Positions 16,827-25,895 of a stretch of DNA of 37,148 nt are shown here, piece after piece (the first letter of the stretch is position 1; every line of letters begins with the position of its first letter). Where the stretch lies: contig CACNQJ010000011.1 in NCBI GenBank assembly GCA_902622575.1, positions 1 to 37,148 on the forward strand, written 5' to 3'. The notes beneath the pieces were generated by a model. It ran no database searches, had not been told where the DNA came from, and saw nothing but the letters and a program-made list of their open reading frames with translations. The position numbers were made by a program, and so were the translations under genes. The stretch comes from an uncultured Bacteroidota bacterium. GTDB lineage: Bacteria; Bacteroidota; Bacteroidia; Flavobacteriales; Flavobacteriaceae.

Positions 16827-17051
16827 ATGTATTGGACATTAGAACTAGCCTCATATTTAAGCGACGCGCCCTGGCCAGCAAACAAGGATGAATTAATTGA
16901 TTATTCAATCAGAACTGGTGCTCCACTTGAAGTTGTGGAAAACCTACAAGCTATTGAAGCAGAGGATGGAGAAATATATGAATCAATCCAAGAAATTTGG
17001 CCTGATTTCCCAACAGATGATGATTATCTGTGGAATGAGGAAGAATATTAA
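16827..17051 (+). CDS. DUF2795 domain protein
   Basis: A 74-residue acidic protein. The core (about 5-45) with ASYLSDAPWPANKDELIDYSIRTGAP matches DUF2795, a small domain common in bacteria, with the sequence split here to keep it short: the LSDAPWPA motif and DELIDYSIRTGA are the most typical parts. The tail is very acidic (PDFPTDDDYLWNEEEY). Its function is unknown. It is the only gene here with both a textbook promoter upstream and a hairpin terminator right after, so it is a stand-alone, probably strongly expressed transcript. A second frame at 16897-17115 is open but lacks codon or family support. Confidence 0.88.
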   Translation: MYWTLELASYLSDAPWPANKDELIDYSIRTGAPLEVVENLQAIEAEDGEIYESIQEIWPDFPTDDDYLWNEEEY

Positions 17052-17071
17052 AAAAAAGTATAAAAATTCCC

Positions 17072-17097
17072 TGAGTCTCTTCCGAGGCTTTTTTTTA
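17072..17097 (+). terminator. Rho-independent terminator after the DUF2795 gene
   Basis: Stem AGTCTC (17074-17079) with GAGGCT (17084-17089), one wobble pair, a TTCC loop and then eight T residues (17089-17096). It lies 20 bp after the stop and ahead of secA. Confidence 0.75.
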
Positions 17098-17119
17098 CTT
17101 AAATTTATAATTTAAATAA

Positions 17120-20100
17120 ATGAGCATAGTTGATTCAATATTAAATATATTTCTTGGAGATAAGGGTAAAAAGGACATAAAAGAAGTTTCCCCCATTGTC
17201 GATTCCATTTTAAGCTATGAGAAAGAAATTAAAGATATTAGTAATGATGAACTTAGATCAGTCACAGATACTTTCAAAAGTGAAATTAAGAGTTTAAAAA
17301 AGCCTTTTTATGATGAAATTGATAAAGTCAAAAAGCTAATAGAAAATTCTGAAGACATAGAGCAAAACGAAGCCAACTACAAAGAAATAGAAAAAATTGA
17401 AGGATCTTATTTAGACAAGCTTGATGAGTATCTCAATTCAATTATTCCTAAAGCTTTCGCCGTAGTTAAAGAAACCACAAAAAGATTCAAAGAAAATACT
17501 GAAATTAAAGTAAAGACTAACGAATTTGATGAAAAACTTTCTGTTCATAAACCTTATATTAAAATTGAGAAAAACACCTCAATTTGGTCCAATTCATGGG
17601 ATGCAGCTGGGAAAAGTATTATATGGGATATGGTTCATTACGATGTTCAATTAATAGGCGGGATTGCACTGCATAATGGTAAAATTGCTGAAATGCAAAC
17701 TGGCGAAGGAAAAACTCTCGTTGCTACTTTACCGGTTTACTTAAATGCACTTTCTGGAAATGGAGTTCATGTCATTACAGTAAATGATTATCTAGCTAAA
17801 AGAGATTGTGCTTGGATGGCCCCAATATTCGAATTTCATGGTCTGAGTGTTGACTGTATAGATCATTACAAACCACATTCACAAGAAAGAAAAAATGCAT
17901 ATTTGTCAGATATTACATATGGTACTAACAATGAGTTTGGTTTTGATTATTTAAGAGACAATATGGCTCACAAAAATGAGGACAGAGTTCAAAGACAACA
18001 TTCATATGCGATTGTTGATGAGGTTGATTCAGTTCTAGTTGATGATGCTCGTACTCCATTAATTATTTCTGGACCAATACCGCAGGGTGGGAATCATGAG
18101 TTTAATGAGTTAAAGCCAAAAATTTCCTCTTTAGTTCAAATTCAAAGGCAATTAGTCACTAAAATATTGTCAGAATCTAAAAAACTATATGCTGAAGGAG
18201 ATATTGAACAAGGTAGTTTTAAATTGCTACAGTCCTTTCGTGGACTTCCAAAAAATAAAGCATTAATAAAGTTTTTGAGTGAGGATGGGGTCAAGCAATC
18301 TCTTCTTAAAACTGAAAATTTTTATATGCAAGACAACAACAGGGAAATGCCTAAGGTTGATGCTGATCTATATTTCACCATTGATGAAAAAAATAACCAA
18401 ATTGAACTTACTGATAAAGGAATTGAACACCTATCCTCTGACGTAAATGATCCTAACTTCTTTGTTTTACCTGACATATCGATGGAAATTGCTGAGGTTG
18501 AAAATAAAGAATTGGACATCGAAAGAGAAGCGGAAGAAAAGGAAAGGATTTATGCAGAATTTAGTGAAAAAAGTGAAAGAATACATACTTTAAACCAATT
18601 GCTTAAAGCTTACACTTTGTTTGAAAAGGATATTGAATATGTTTTAATGGATAACAAGGTTAAAATAGTTGATGAACAAACAGGAAGGATAATGGATGGC
18701 AGAAGATATTCGGATGGATTACATCAAGCAATAGAAGCCAAAGAGAATGTAAAGATTGAAGATGCTACGCAAACATTTGCAACTATCACACTACAAAATT
18801 ATTTTAGAATGTATAGGAAGCTTTCAGGTATGACTGGAACTGCTGTAACCGAAGCAGGAGAATTCCTAAATATTTATGATTTAGATGTAATGGTTATACC
18901 AACTAATAAACCAATCGTAAGAGATGACCGTAATGATTTGATTTATAAAACCAAAAGAGAAAAATATAATGCTGTTATTTCTAACGTTATAGATCTCACC
19001 CAAAAGGGAAGACCAGTTTTAATCGGCACAACTTCAGTTGAAATTTCAGAGTTGCTATCAAGAATGTTAACAAGACAAAATATTAAACATAATGTCCTGA
19101 ATGCTAAACTTCACAAAAAGGAAGCTGATGTTGTGGCTGAAGCAGGAAAAGCTGGTATTGTAACAATTGCTACAAATATGGCAGGGAGAGGAACTGATAT
19201 TAAAATTAGTGACGAAATAAAAAATAATGGTGGGCTAGCTATAATTGGTACTGAAAGACATGATTCAAGAAGAGTGGACAGACAATTGAGAGGAAGAGCA
19301 GGTAGGCAAGGTGATCCTGGGAGCTCTCAATTTTACGTTTCACTTGAAGATAATTTAATGAGACTTTTTGGATCTGAAAGAGTATCTAAAATGATGGACA
19401 GAATGGGACACAAAGAAGGTGAAGTAATTCAACATTCGATGATGACCAAAACAATTGAAAGAGCTCAAAAAAAGGTTGAAGAAAATAATTTTGGAATAAG
19501 AAAAAGACTTCTCGAATATGATGATGTGATGAACTTACAAAGAACAGTTATATACACCAGAAGAAAAAATGCACTGGATTTTAGTAGGCTCAAGGTAGAT
19601 ATAGCTAATATGATATATGAAACAGTAGAAAATATATATAGCGAATCCAAAGAAAAAAATGATTTTAAATCTTTTGAATTTGATTTAATTAGATATTTTT
19701 CTGTTACCTCACCTATATCCAAGGACGATTTTGAAAATGGAAATGAGCTTAATTGTATTGAAAAAACTTATGAAGTTGTATTAGATTTTTATGAGAAAAA
19801 AAACAAAGAGAATGCCACTAAAGTATATCCAATAGTTAAAAACGTATACGAAAATCCACAAAATAAGTTTGAGAGAATTGTAGTACCATTTACAGATGGA
19901 AAAAAAACAATGAATATTGTAACAAACTTAAAAGATGCTTATGAATCCGATGGTAAAGAATTAATAAACGATTTTGAAAAAAATATATCTCTGGCAATAA
20001 TTGATGATTCTTGGAAAACACACTTAAGAAAAATGGATGAATTAAAGCAAGCTGTTCAATTAGCTGTTCATGAGCAAAAGGACCCATTGGTTATTTACAA

Positions 20101-20482
20101 ATTTGAGGCTAAAGAGCTGTTTTTTTCTATGATTGATCAATTAAATAAAGATATCTTAACATTTTTATTTAAAGGAAGTTTACCGACAAGCAACCCTAAT
20201 GAAATTAGGGAAGATAGGCAGACAAGACGAAGAGAAAAATATAATACAACTAAGGAAGAAGTTCTTAATAGTGATGAATTGGCAAATAGAAACAGACAGG
20301 TCGGTTCAAATGCATCTTCAAACCAAAATGTAGTGGAAACTGTTGTTCGTGAAAAGAGAAAAATTGGTCGTAATGAAAGAGTAAGAATAAAAAACATCCA
20401 ATCTGGAGAGACCAAAGAATTGAAATTCAAACAAGCCGAACCGCTTCTTCAATCTGGTAATTGGAATATAATTGAAAATTAA
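17120..20482 (+). CDS. secA: Preprotein translocase ATPase SecA (Bacteroidetes long form)
   Basis: The 1120-residue motor drives post-translational export through SecYEG. Seen: Walker A QTGEGKTL (193-200), DEVDSVLVDDARTP (from about 299), the second helicase motor with MAGRGTDIK and RQLRGRAGRQGDPG, and the helical scaffold and wing domains. The protein is longer than E. coli SecA (901) because of acidic insertions around 360-480 and near 1050, as in other Bacteroidetes. The C-terminus has no CxCx8C(H/C) zinc motif. A TAAATTTA element at 17100-17107 (TAnnTTTA) lies just upstream of the ATG, so the leader may be only ~8 nt; no -33 match. It is followed 5 bp later by the glycosyltransferase gene, suggesting read-through. 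Confidence 0.97.
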   Translation: MSIVDSILNIFLGDKGKKDIKEVSPIVDSILSYEKEIKDISNDELRSVTDTFKSEIKSLKKPFYDEIDKVKKLIENSEDIEQNEANYKEIEKIEGSYLDKLDEYLNSIIPKAFAVVKETTKRFKENTEIKVKTNEFDEKLSVHKPYIKIEKNTSIWSNSWDAAGKSIIWDMVHYDVQLIGGIALHNGKIAEMQTGEGKTLVATLPVYLNALSGNGVHVITVNDYLAKRDCAWMAPIFEFHGLSVDCIDHYKPHSQERKNAYLSDITYGTNNEFGFDYLRDNMAHKNEDRVQRQHSYAIVDEVDSVLVDDARTPLIISGPIPQGGNHEFNELKPKISSLVQIQRQLVTKILSESKKLYAEGDIEQGSFKLLQSFRGLPKNKALIKFLSEDGVKQSLLKTENFYMQDNNREMPKVDADLYFTIDEKNNQIELTDKGIEHLSSDVNDPNFFVLPDISMEIAEVENKELDIEREAEEKERIYAEFSEKSERIHTLNQLLKAYTLFEKDIEYVLMDNKVKIVDEQTGRIMDGRRYSDGLHQAIEAKENVKIEDATQTFATITLQNYFRMYRKLSGMTGTAVTEAGEFLNIYDLDVMVIPTNKPIVRDDRNDLIYKTKREKYNAVISNVIDLTQKGRPVLIGTTSVEISELLSRMLTRQNIKHNVLNAKLHKKEADVVAEAGKAGIVTIATNMAGRGTDIKISDEIKNNGGLAIIGTERHDSRRVDRQLRGRAGRQGDPGSSQFYVSLEDNLMRLFGSERVSKMMDRMGHKEGEVIQHSMMTKTIERAQKKVEENNFGIRKRLLEYDDVMNLQRTVIYTRRKNALDFSRLKVDIANMIYETVENIYSESKEKNDFKSFEFDLIRYFSVTSPISKDDFENGNELNCIEKTYEVVLDFYEKKNKENATKVYPIVKNVYENPQNKFERIVVPFTDGKKTMNIVTNLKDAYESDGKELINDFEKNISLAIIDDSWKTHLRKMDELKQAVQLAVHEQKDPLVIYKFEAKELFFSMIDQLNKDILTFLFKGSLPTSNPNEIREDRQTRRREKYNTTKEEVLNSDELANRNRQVGSNASSNQNVVETVVREKRKIGRNERVRIKNIQSGETKELKFKQAEPLLQSGNWNIIEN

Positions 20483-20487
20483 AGTCA

Positions 20488-21588
20488 ATGAAAATATTGT
20501 TAATTGGACCTTTACCTCCAATCAGGGGTGGAATTTCAGACTTTAATAAAGAGCTCTTAAAAAGTCTAATAAGAACAAGTGACGTTCACGCATTATCTTT
20601 TAAATACCTTTACCCTAAATATATATTCCCAGGTAAAAGTCAATTCAAAAACGTAGTTGATGATAATTTAAAAACAAAAAAAATCAACCCTTATAATCCG
20701 ATTAGCTACTTAAATGCTTTAAATTATATAATAGATTTGAAACCTGATAAGATTATATCTACTCACTGGAATCCTCTTTTTTCACTATCATATTCAATAA
20801 TAAATTTTTTTTCATCCAAAAAAATTGAAAAAATTGGTTTAATGCATAACCTTAAGAGCCATGAGGATGGTTTATTAGATAGTTTTTTCCTTAATTTATA
20901 TTTTGGATCATTAGATAAAGTAATATGTTTATCAGATTTTACTCATAAAAAGATTGGAAATTTTTTTAATTGCAAGTCTGTTTCATTGTTTCATCCAATT
21001 CCCAAATTAAATCAATTGTGTATTGATAGAGATAAAGCATTAATCAAAAAAAAATTTGATCCTAAAAAAAAATATTTACTTCATTTTGGTTTAGTAAGAA
21101 AATACAAAGGACTTGATATACTTTTAACTGCTTTTAAAAAAGTAATTGAAAAAAATAAAACAATTCATCTCATAGTTGCTGGTGAGTTTTATGAAAATAT
21201 TAAAAAGTATGAAAATCTAATTGGTGATTTAAAACTTCAAAACCACGTAACAATAGAGAATGAGTTCATTCCTGAAAAGGATATTTATAAGTGGTTTTCT
21301 ATGGCAGACTATATAATTCAAACCAATACAAGAGCTACACAAAGTGGTATTACTGCATTATCAATCTTTTTTGAAAAAATTATGATATCAACCGCATCTG
21401 GTGGTATTAAAGAAACCCTAAATGAAAAGAATTCATTTATCTGTGAAAAAGACCCAAAGTCCATATCATTAAAAATATTGGAAGCATTTGAGACCAAAAA
21501 CGACAAAAAAATCCTTGAAATAAAAAAACTAAAGAATAAATTAAGTTGGGATAAATTTTCAAATGATTTATTAAATTTCATAAAGTGA
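20488..21588 (+). CDS. Glycosyltransferase family 4 (GT-B) protein
   Basis: The 366-residue protein has a GT-B layout. The N-terminal domain opens MKILLIGPLPPIRGGISDFN (1-20), the glycine-rich acceptor-binding loop, and the C-terminal domain (about 185-366) has LLHFGLVRKYKGLDILLTAF, FIPEKDIYKWFSMADYII and the QSGITALSIFFEK-ISTASGG segment where GT4 enzymes usually carry the E-x7-E donor-binding motif. Here the first Glu is replaced by Gln-Ser while the last is retained, a variant seen in other GT4 subfamilies. Likely cytoplasmic, transferring a sugar from a nucleotide or lipid carrier. The acceptor is unknown. It follows secA by 5 bp and overlaps the sulfatase start by 4 nt (GTGA), suggesting linked function or translational coupling with the sulfatase. 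Confidence 0.85.
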   Translation: MKILLIGPLPPIRGGISDFNKELLKSLIRTSDVHALSFKYLYPKYIFPGKSQFKNVVDDNLKTKKINPYNPISYLNALNYIIDLKPDKIISTHWNPLFSLSYSIINFFSSKKIEKIGLMHNLKSHEDGLLDSFFLNLYFGSLDKVICLSDFTHKKIGNFFNCKSVSLFHPIPKLNQLCIDRDKALIKKKFDPKKKYLLHFGLVRKYKGLDILLTAFKKVIEKNKTIHLIVAGEFYENIKKYENLIGDLKLQNHVTIENEFIPEKDIYKWFSMADYIIQTNTRATQSGITALSIFFEKIMISTASGGIKETLNEKNSFICEKDPKSISLKILEAFETKNDKKILEIKKLKNKLSWDKFSNDLLNFIK

Positions 21589-23330
21589 AAAAACTATTAT
21601 TATTATTCTTATTGCAATTATTTTTTTCTTGTGAAAAACAAAATAAAGCTAATATTCTTATTATTATAACCGATGATCAAGGTTGGGGAGACTTAAGTGT
21701 AAACGGAAATACCAACTTAAAAACACCAAATATTGATAATATTTCCTTTAATGGTGCTTCTTTTGAACGCTTTTACGTAAGCCCTGTGTGTGCTCCCACG
21801 AGGGCAGAATTATTGTCGGGAAAATATTTTATAAGAAGTGGAGTTAATGGCGTTACAAAGGGATATGAGAGAATGAATTATGATGTCAAATTAATCTCAG
21901 AGTATTATAAGAATAAAAATTACGCAACAGGAACATTTGGAAAGTGGCACAATGGATCACAACCACCATATCATCCAAATTTTAGAGGATTTGATGAATT
22001 CTTTGGGTTTACATCTGGGCATTGGGGTAATTACTTTGATCCAATCCTTGAAAAAAATGGTAAAATAATAAAAACAAAAGGATATATAAATGATGTAATA
22101 ACTAATGAAGCGATTTCATTTATCAAAAAAACAGAAAAGCCATTTCTATCTCTAATTTCTTACAATACTCCACACTCACCTATGCAAGTCCCAGAAAAAT
22201 ATTTTACTGAAAAAAAAGTTTCACTTAGAGGTAGGTATTCAAAAAGAGAAAATATAGAAAAAACAAAAGCTGCACTTGGCATGATTGAAAATATCGATGA
22301 AAACATTGGTAATGTTATTAGTATGCTAAAAAATAAAGGTGTTTATGAAAACACAATTATAATTTTTTTAAGTGACAATGGACCTAATGGTAACCGATGG
22401 AATAATGAACTAAAAGACAGAAAAGGCAGCACAAACGAAGGTGGAGTCAGAGTTCCTTTTTTTATTCAATGGCCAAAAAAAATTAAAAAAGGCTTAAAAA
22501 TTAATCAGGTTTCAAGTGTTCTTGATATTTTTCCAACATTAATAGATCTTACCGACAACAAAAAAATAAATGGTTTTGATGGTATAAGTTTAAAAAAATT
22601 TATTAATAATCCTCAAGCTAAAGATGATGACAGAACAATATTCTCTTATTGGAATAATAAAATTAGTGCAAGAAATAATAATTATATACTGGACCATGAA
22701 AACAAACTCTATGACTTAATCAATGATGTCTCTCAATATTATCCAATTCAAGAAATTAAAAAGCCTCAATTTCAAAAATTACTCAATCATAAAACCCAAT
22801 GGCTTAATCAAGTTGTAAATCCCAACAAGGAAAAACTTAAAAGAAGACCATTCACTGTCAATTTCAAAAATGCTGAATATACACACCTTCCAGCCAGAGA
22901 TGCTGAGATTAATGGTGATTTAAAAAGATCATCTGTACATGCAAACTGCTCATTTATAGGGAATTGGAAAAGTTCTAATGATTACATTTACTGGGACATT
23001 GATGTATTAGAAAATGGAACTAATTCTGTTGAACTATATTACACATTAGCTAAAGAGAGTGTTGGCACTGAAATTGCTCTTGAATATGAGGATCAAATAA
23101 TTAAAAAAACTATTGATGATTTTCATGATCCTATTTTGGTTGGATATGATCAAGACAAAATAAAAAGAATTGAATCCTACACTAAAGACTTTAAAAAAAT
23201 AAATATTGGTGAAATGAGCTTTAGAAAAGGAATAAGTAGGCTTAAACTTAAGACAACAGGAATAAAAGGAAACAAATCGATAGACTTTAGATTGTTAATT
23301 TTAAAAAATAAAAATGAAAAAAATTCTTAG
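21585..23330 (+). CDS. Lipoprotein sulfatase (arylsulfatase / N-acetylgalactosamine-6-sulfatase type)
   Basis: The 581-residue protein starts at a GTG overlapping the previous stop. Residues 1-15 are hydrophobic and end in FFSC, a plausible lipobox with Cys16, so it is likely an anchored lipoprotein. The type I sulfatase core shows DDQGWGDLS (30-38; D30, D31 metal ligands), the formylglycine motif CAPTR (Cys69) in VSPVCAPTRAELLSGK, GKWHNG (119-124) and SDNG (262-265, metal ligands). Residues ~440-581 form a beta-rich C-terminal module (SSVHANCSFIGNW, YYTLAKESVG) of the type I recall attached to marine sulfatases. It removes sulfate esters from glycans or related substrates; which is unknown. 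No formylglycine-generating enzyme, SusC/D or glycoside hydrolase lies nearby. Its last 17 nt overlap msrA. Confidence 0.9.
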   Translation: MKKLLLLFLLQLFFSCEKQNKANILIIITDDQGWGDLSVNGNTNLKTPNIDNISFNGASFERFYVSPVCAPTRAELLSGKYFIRSGVNGVTKGYERMNYDVKLISEYYKNKNYATGTFGKWHNGSQPPYHPNFRGFDEFFGFTSGHWGNYFDPILEKNGKIIKTKGYINDVITNEAISFIKKTEKPFLSLISYNTPHSPMQVPEKYFTEKKVSLRGRYSKRENIEKTKAALGMIENIDENIGNVISMLKNKGVYENTIIIFLSDNGPNGNRWNNELKDRKGSTNEGGVRVPFFIQWPKKIKKGLKINQVSSVLDIFPTLIDLTDNKKINGFDGISLKKFINNPQAKDDDRTIFSYWNNKISARNNNYILDHENKLYDLINDVSQYYPIQEIKKPQFQKLLNHKTQWLNQVVNPNKEKLKRRPFTVNFKNAEYTHLPARDAEINGDLKRSSVHANCSFIGNWKSSNDYIYWDIDVLENGTNSVELYYTLAKESVGTEIALEYEDQIIKKTIDDFHDPILVGYDQDKIKRIESYTKDFKKINIGEMSFRKGISRLKLKTTGIKGNKSIDFRLLILKNKNEKNS

Positions 23331-23898
23331 CTTTTTACTAATAATATGCTTTGTTCAACTAAACTCACAAGATATGAAAGAAGCATATTTTGCATCTGGT
23401 TGTTTTTGGTGTGTTGAATCTATTTACGAAAGTTTAATAGGTGTTAGTGAAGTAGAATCAGGCTATTCTGGTGGTTCTACTAATAACCCCACTTATTACA
23501 CTGTTTTAACAGGACTAACTGGACATGCTGAAGCTATTAAGGTTTATTATGATGCTGAGCAAATTTCTTTCAAAGAGCTTGTTAAAGTTTTCTTTGGATC
23601 TCATGACCCAACTACTTTAAACAGGCAAGGACCTGACAAAGGTACACATTACAGATCCATCGCTTTTTACAGCAATGATGATGAGAAGAAAATCATTGAT
23701 GATGAAATCGATCGTTTGTTAAAAAATAAAACGTATCCAAAAATTGTAACTGAGGTTAAAGAATTCAAAAAATTTTATTTAGCTGAAGATTATCATCAAG
23801 ATTATAAAGAAAAAAATCCAAACAATGCCTACATCTGGAATGTTTCTGTTCCTAGAATTAATAAGTTTAAATCAAAGTTTTCTGAATTGTTGAAATAA
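23314..23898 (+). CDS. msrA: Peptide-methionine (S)-S-oxide reductase, exported
   Basis: The 194-residue protein repairs the S-epimer of methionine sulfoxide. The hallmark GCFWC (29-33, catalytic Cys30) is followed by ESGYSGGS, GHAEAIKVYYD, HDPTTLNRQGPDKGTHYRS and AEDYHQDY, all MsrA. A signal peptide (about 1-19, MKKILSFLL...LNSQ) precedes the domain, so this copy is probably periplasmic or envelope-located, unlike cytoplasmic MsrA. The start ATG lies inside the sulfatase gene (17-nt overlap). No MsrB is adjacent. The end lies 2 bp from the convergent PAP2 gene. Electron donor unknown. Confidence 0.95.
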   Translation: MKKILSFLLIICFVQLNSQDMKEAYFASGCFWCVESIYESLIGVSEVESGYSGGSTNNPTYYTVLTGLTGHAEAIKVYYDAEQISFKELVKVFFGSHDPTTLNRQGPDKGTHYRSIAFYSNDDEKKIIDDEIDRLLKNKTYPKIVTEVKEFKKFYLAEDYHQDYKEKNPNNAYIWNVSVPRINKFKSKFSELLK

Positions 23899-23900
23899 AT

Positions 23901-24515
23901 TTAACTTTTAAGACTTGCCAATCCAAAAAAATATAATTTGTAAAATAAATAACCTGACAATAGTCCGTATACAGCTCCAAAAATGAGATCCGTGGGAAAA
24001 TGGACACCTAAGTAAATTCTGCTGTAAGAAATAATGATTGCCCAAATAAATAAAAGAGACATATATGATCTATAATTCTTTTTTGTATTTAGATAAATAA
24101 ACATTGCAAATGCAAATGTGTTAGCAGAATGAGCTGAAAAAAAACCGTAAAGACCACCACATCCCTCCTTGACAATTCTTATTAAATAAGATATGTCAGG
24201 ATTATGACAGGGTCTTAATCTTTCAAAATAATCTTTAAAAAAATTACTTGACTGATCTGTAAATATTATTAGAGTAGTTGCAATTAATATAAAAAAAATT
24301 CGATGTCTATTTTTTGGTTTAGACTCATAAAAAGATAAAAATCCAATTGAAGAATTATTAACTCTTCCCGGTAAGTAAAATAACATTATGATCAGATATA
24401 AAATATACCATGTTTCCTTGTTAGATATAGTGAGCCAAATTTTATCAAAATTATCGGAACCTAATGAATTTAAAAAAATAAATAGAGACTGATCTAGTTC
24501 TAAAATAAAGTCCAT
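23901..24515 (-). CDS. PAP2-family membrane phosphatase
   Basis: The 204-residue membrane protein carries the three acid-phosphatase motifs: K94-x6-R101-P102 (C1), SAHS with His129 (C2, with Ala in place of the usual Gly), and SR-x5-H-x3-D at 165-176 (C3; His172, Asp176). About five to six helices surround them. PAP2 enzymes dephosphorylate lipid phosphates such as undecaprenyl diphosphate, phosphatidylglycerol phosphate or phosphatidate, with the active site facing the periplasm. Given the envelope genes nearby, undecaprenyl diphosphate is a plausible substrate, but that is inference. It is last in the grpE-to-PAP2 same-strand run, 3 bp after the M28 peptidase gene. Confidence 0.85.
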   Translation of the reverse strand: MDFILELDQSLFIFLNSLGSDNFDKIWLTISNKETWYILYLIIMLFYLPGRVNNSSIGFLSFYESKPKNRHRIFFILIATTLIIFTDQSSNFFKDYFERLRPCHNPDISYLIRIVKEGCGGLYGFFSAHSANTFAFAMFIYLNTKKNYRSYMSLLFIWAIIISYSRIYLGVHFPTDLIFGAVYGLLSGYLFYKLYFFGLASLKS

Positions 24516-24518
24516 TAA

Positions 24519-25892
24519 TCAATCATTTAAGCCATATTTGTCAAAAAGATACACCAAAGATGCAACTGCTGATGAACCCATTTCTAATTCTCTTTTATTT
24601 ATCGCGTCAAATGTATCAATTTCAGTATGATGGTAATCAAAATATCTTTGTGAATTGGGTCTTAATCCTGATAAAACGTTATAATCTTTCCTTAAATTAG
24701 AAATATCTGCTCCACTCCCACCTTTGATGAATACATTAATAAAATATGGGGCAAATAATTTTTTCCACTCTAATATTCTCAAAAAATTTTGATCGTTACA
24801 TGTAAAAGAAAACCCTAAAGGACGGAATCCTCCAGCATCTGACTCAATAGCAAAAATATGATTTATCTCTTCTTTGTCTGCAATTTCTTTATATTTGAGG
24901 GAACCCCTTAAACCATTTTCTTCGTTCATAAATAAAACAACCCTTATGGTTCTTTTAGGCTGATAATCAATTTCATTAAATAAGTTAATTAGATCCATCG
25001 AGTGAACAACACCTGCTCCATCGTCATGACTACCATCTCCAATATCCCAAGAATCTAAATGTCCACCAACTAAAATAACCTCTTCTGGATAGGTTGTTCC
25101 TCTTTTTTCAGCAATTACATTATATGATTGAGCATCTGGAAGCTGTTTACATTGTTGCCTCAATAAAAATTTTAGATCAGGTTTAATCTTGAGTAAACTA
25201 CTGAGTTTATCAGCAGCGTTGGTGCTTATTGCCGCAGCAGGGATTCTTTTATTAACTGGAAGAGCTCCATATGTAAGACCACCGGTATGTGGAAAATCAT
25301 CATTTCTTAATGTCATAGATCTAACGATTACACCTATCGCGCCGTATTTTGAGGCTTCTAATGCTCCGAGTGCTCTTTGATCAACTGCTGTTCCATATGC
25401 AGTAAATGTTGTAACAAAAGTTGGATCCATAGGTCTGTTAAAAAAAACTATTTTACCATCTATTTTTTCTTTGCCAAGAAGTTCTAGTTCTTCAATGGAT
25501 TTCAATTCAATTACATTTGATTTAATACCAACTGATGGGGTTGCAACTGAACCACCTAAAGCCGCTACAGGGACATTAAAGGTTACACCAGGTTCTGTTT
25601 CAATTAAAGCGAATTCTTTTGGACCTCTAACCCATCTTGGTACCATGACGGGCTGTAACCAAACTCTATCAAAATTTAATTTATCTAATTCTTTCTTAGT
25701 CCACTGAACAGCTAATTCAGCTTCGTAGGATCCTGAAAGCCTTCCACCAATCTCATTAGATAAATAATCTAGCCACGTGTATGCTTTACTTTTTGTAAAT
25801 CCTGCATCAAAAATATTTTTGATTACTACATCATCTTGGCTATAGTTAATGTTGAAGGTTAATAGAATAAATAAAAAATAAAAAATTTTCAT
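24519..25892 (-). CDS. Secreted M28-family zinc metallopeptidase (carboxypeptidase Q-like)
   Basis: The 457-residue protein has a signal peptide (1-18, ending NYSQ). A PA-type insert (about 120-245) precedes and is embedded in the peptidase domain. Ligands seen: GGHLDSWDIGDGSHDDGAG with His278 and Asp290, FMNEENG with the catalytic/metal Glu324-325, SDAGG with Asp352, and HHTEIDT with His421-422. This is the di-zinc set of M28 peptidases, and the overall layout resembles plasma glutamate carboxypeptidase (CPQ). It probably degrades peptides in the periplasm or outside. It lies 3 bp after the response regulator gene and 3 bp before the PAP2 gene, so it is likely co-transcribed. Aminopeptidase versus carboxypeptidase activity cannot be decided. 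Confidence 0.92.
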   Translation of the reverse strand: MKIFYFLFILLTFNINYSQDDVVIKNIFDAGFTKSKAYTWLDYLSNEIGGRLSGSYEAELAVQWTKKELDKLNFDRVWLQPVMVPRWVRGPKEFALIETEPGVTFNVPVAALGGSVATPSVGIKSNVIELKSIEELELLGKEKIDGKIVFFNRPMDPTFVTTFTAYGTAVDQRALGALEASKYGAIGVIVRSMTLRNDDFPHTGGLTYGALPVNKRIPAAAISTNAADKLSSLLKIKPDLKFLLRQQCKQLPDAQSYNVIAEKRGTTYPEEVILVGGHLDSWDIGDGSHDDGAGVVHSMDLINLFNEIDYQPKRTIRVVLFMNEENGLRGSLKYKEIADKEEINHIFAIESDAGGFRPLGFSFTCNDQNFLRILEWKKLFAPYFINVFIKGGSGADISNLRKDYNVLSGLRPNSQRYFDYHHTEIDTFDAINKRELEMGSSAVASLVYLFDKYGLND

Positions 25893-25895
25893 AAT

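Noticed and set aside
16897-17115. 72-residue open frame overlapping the DUF2795 gene in another phase
   Set aside because: The DUF2795 frame has a family match, a promoter and a terminator; this one has none and runs through the terminator hairpin.
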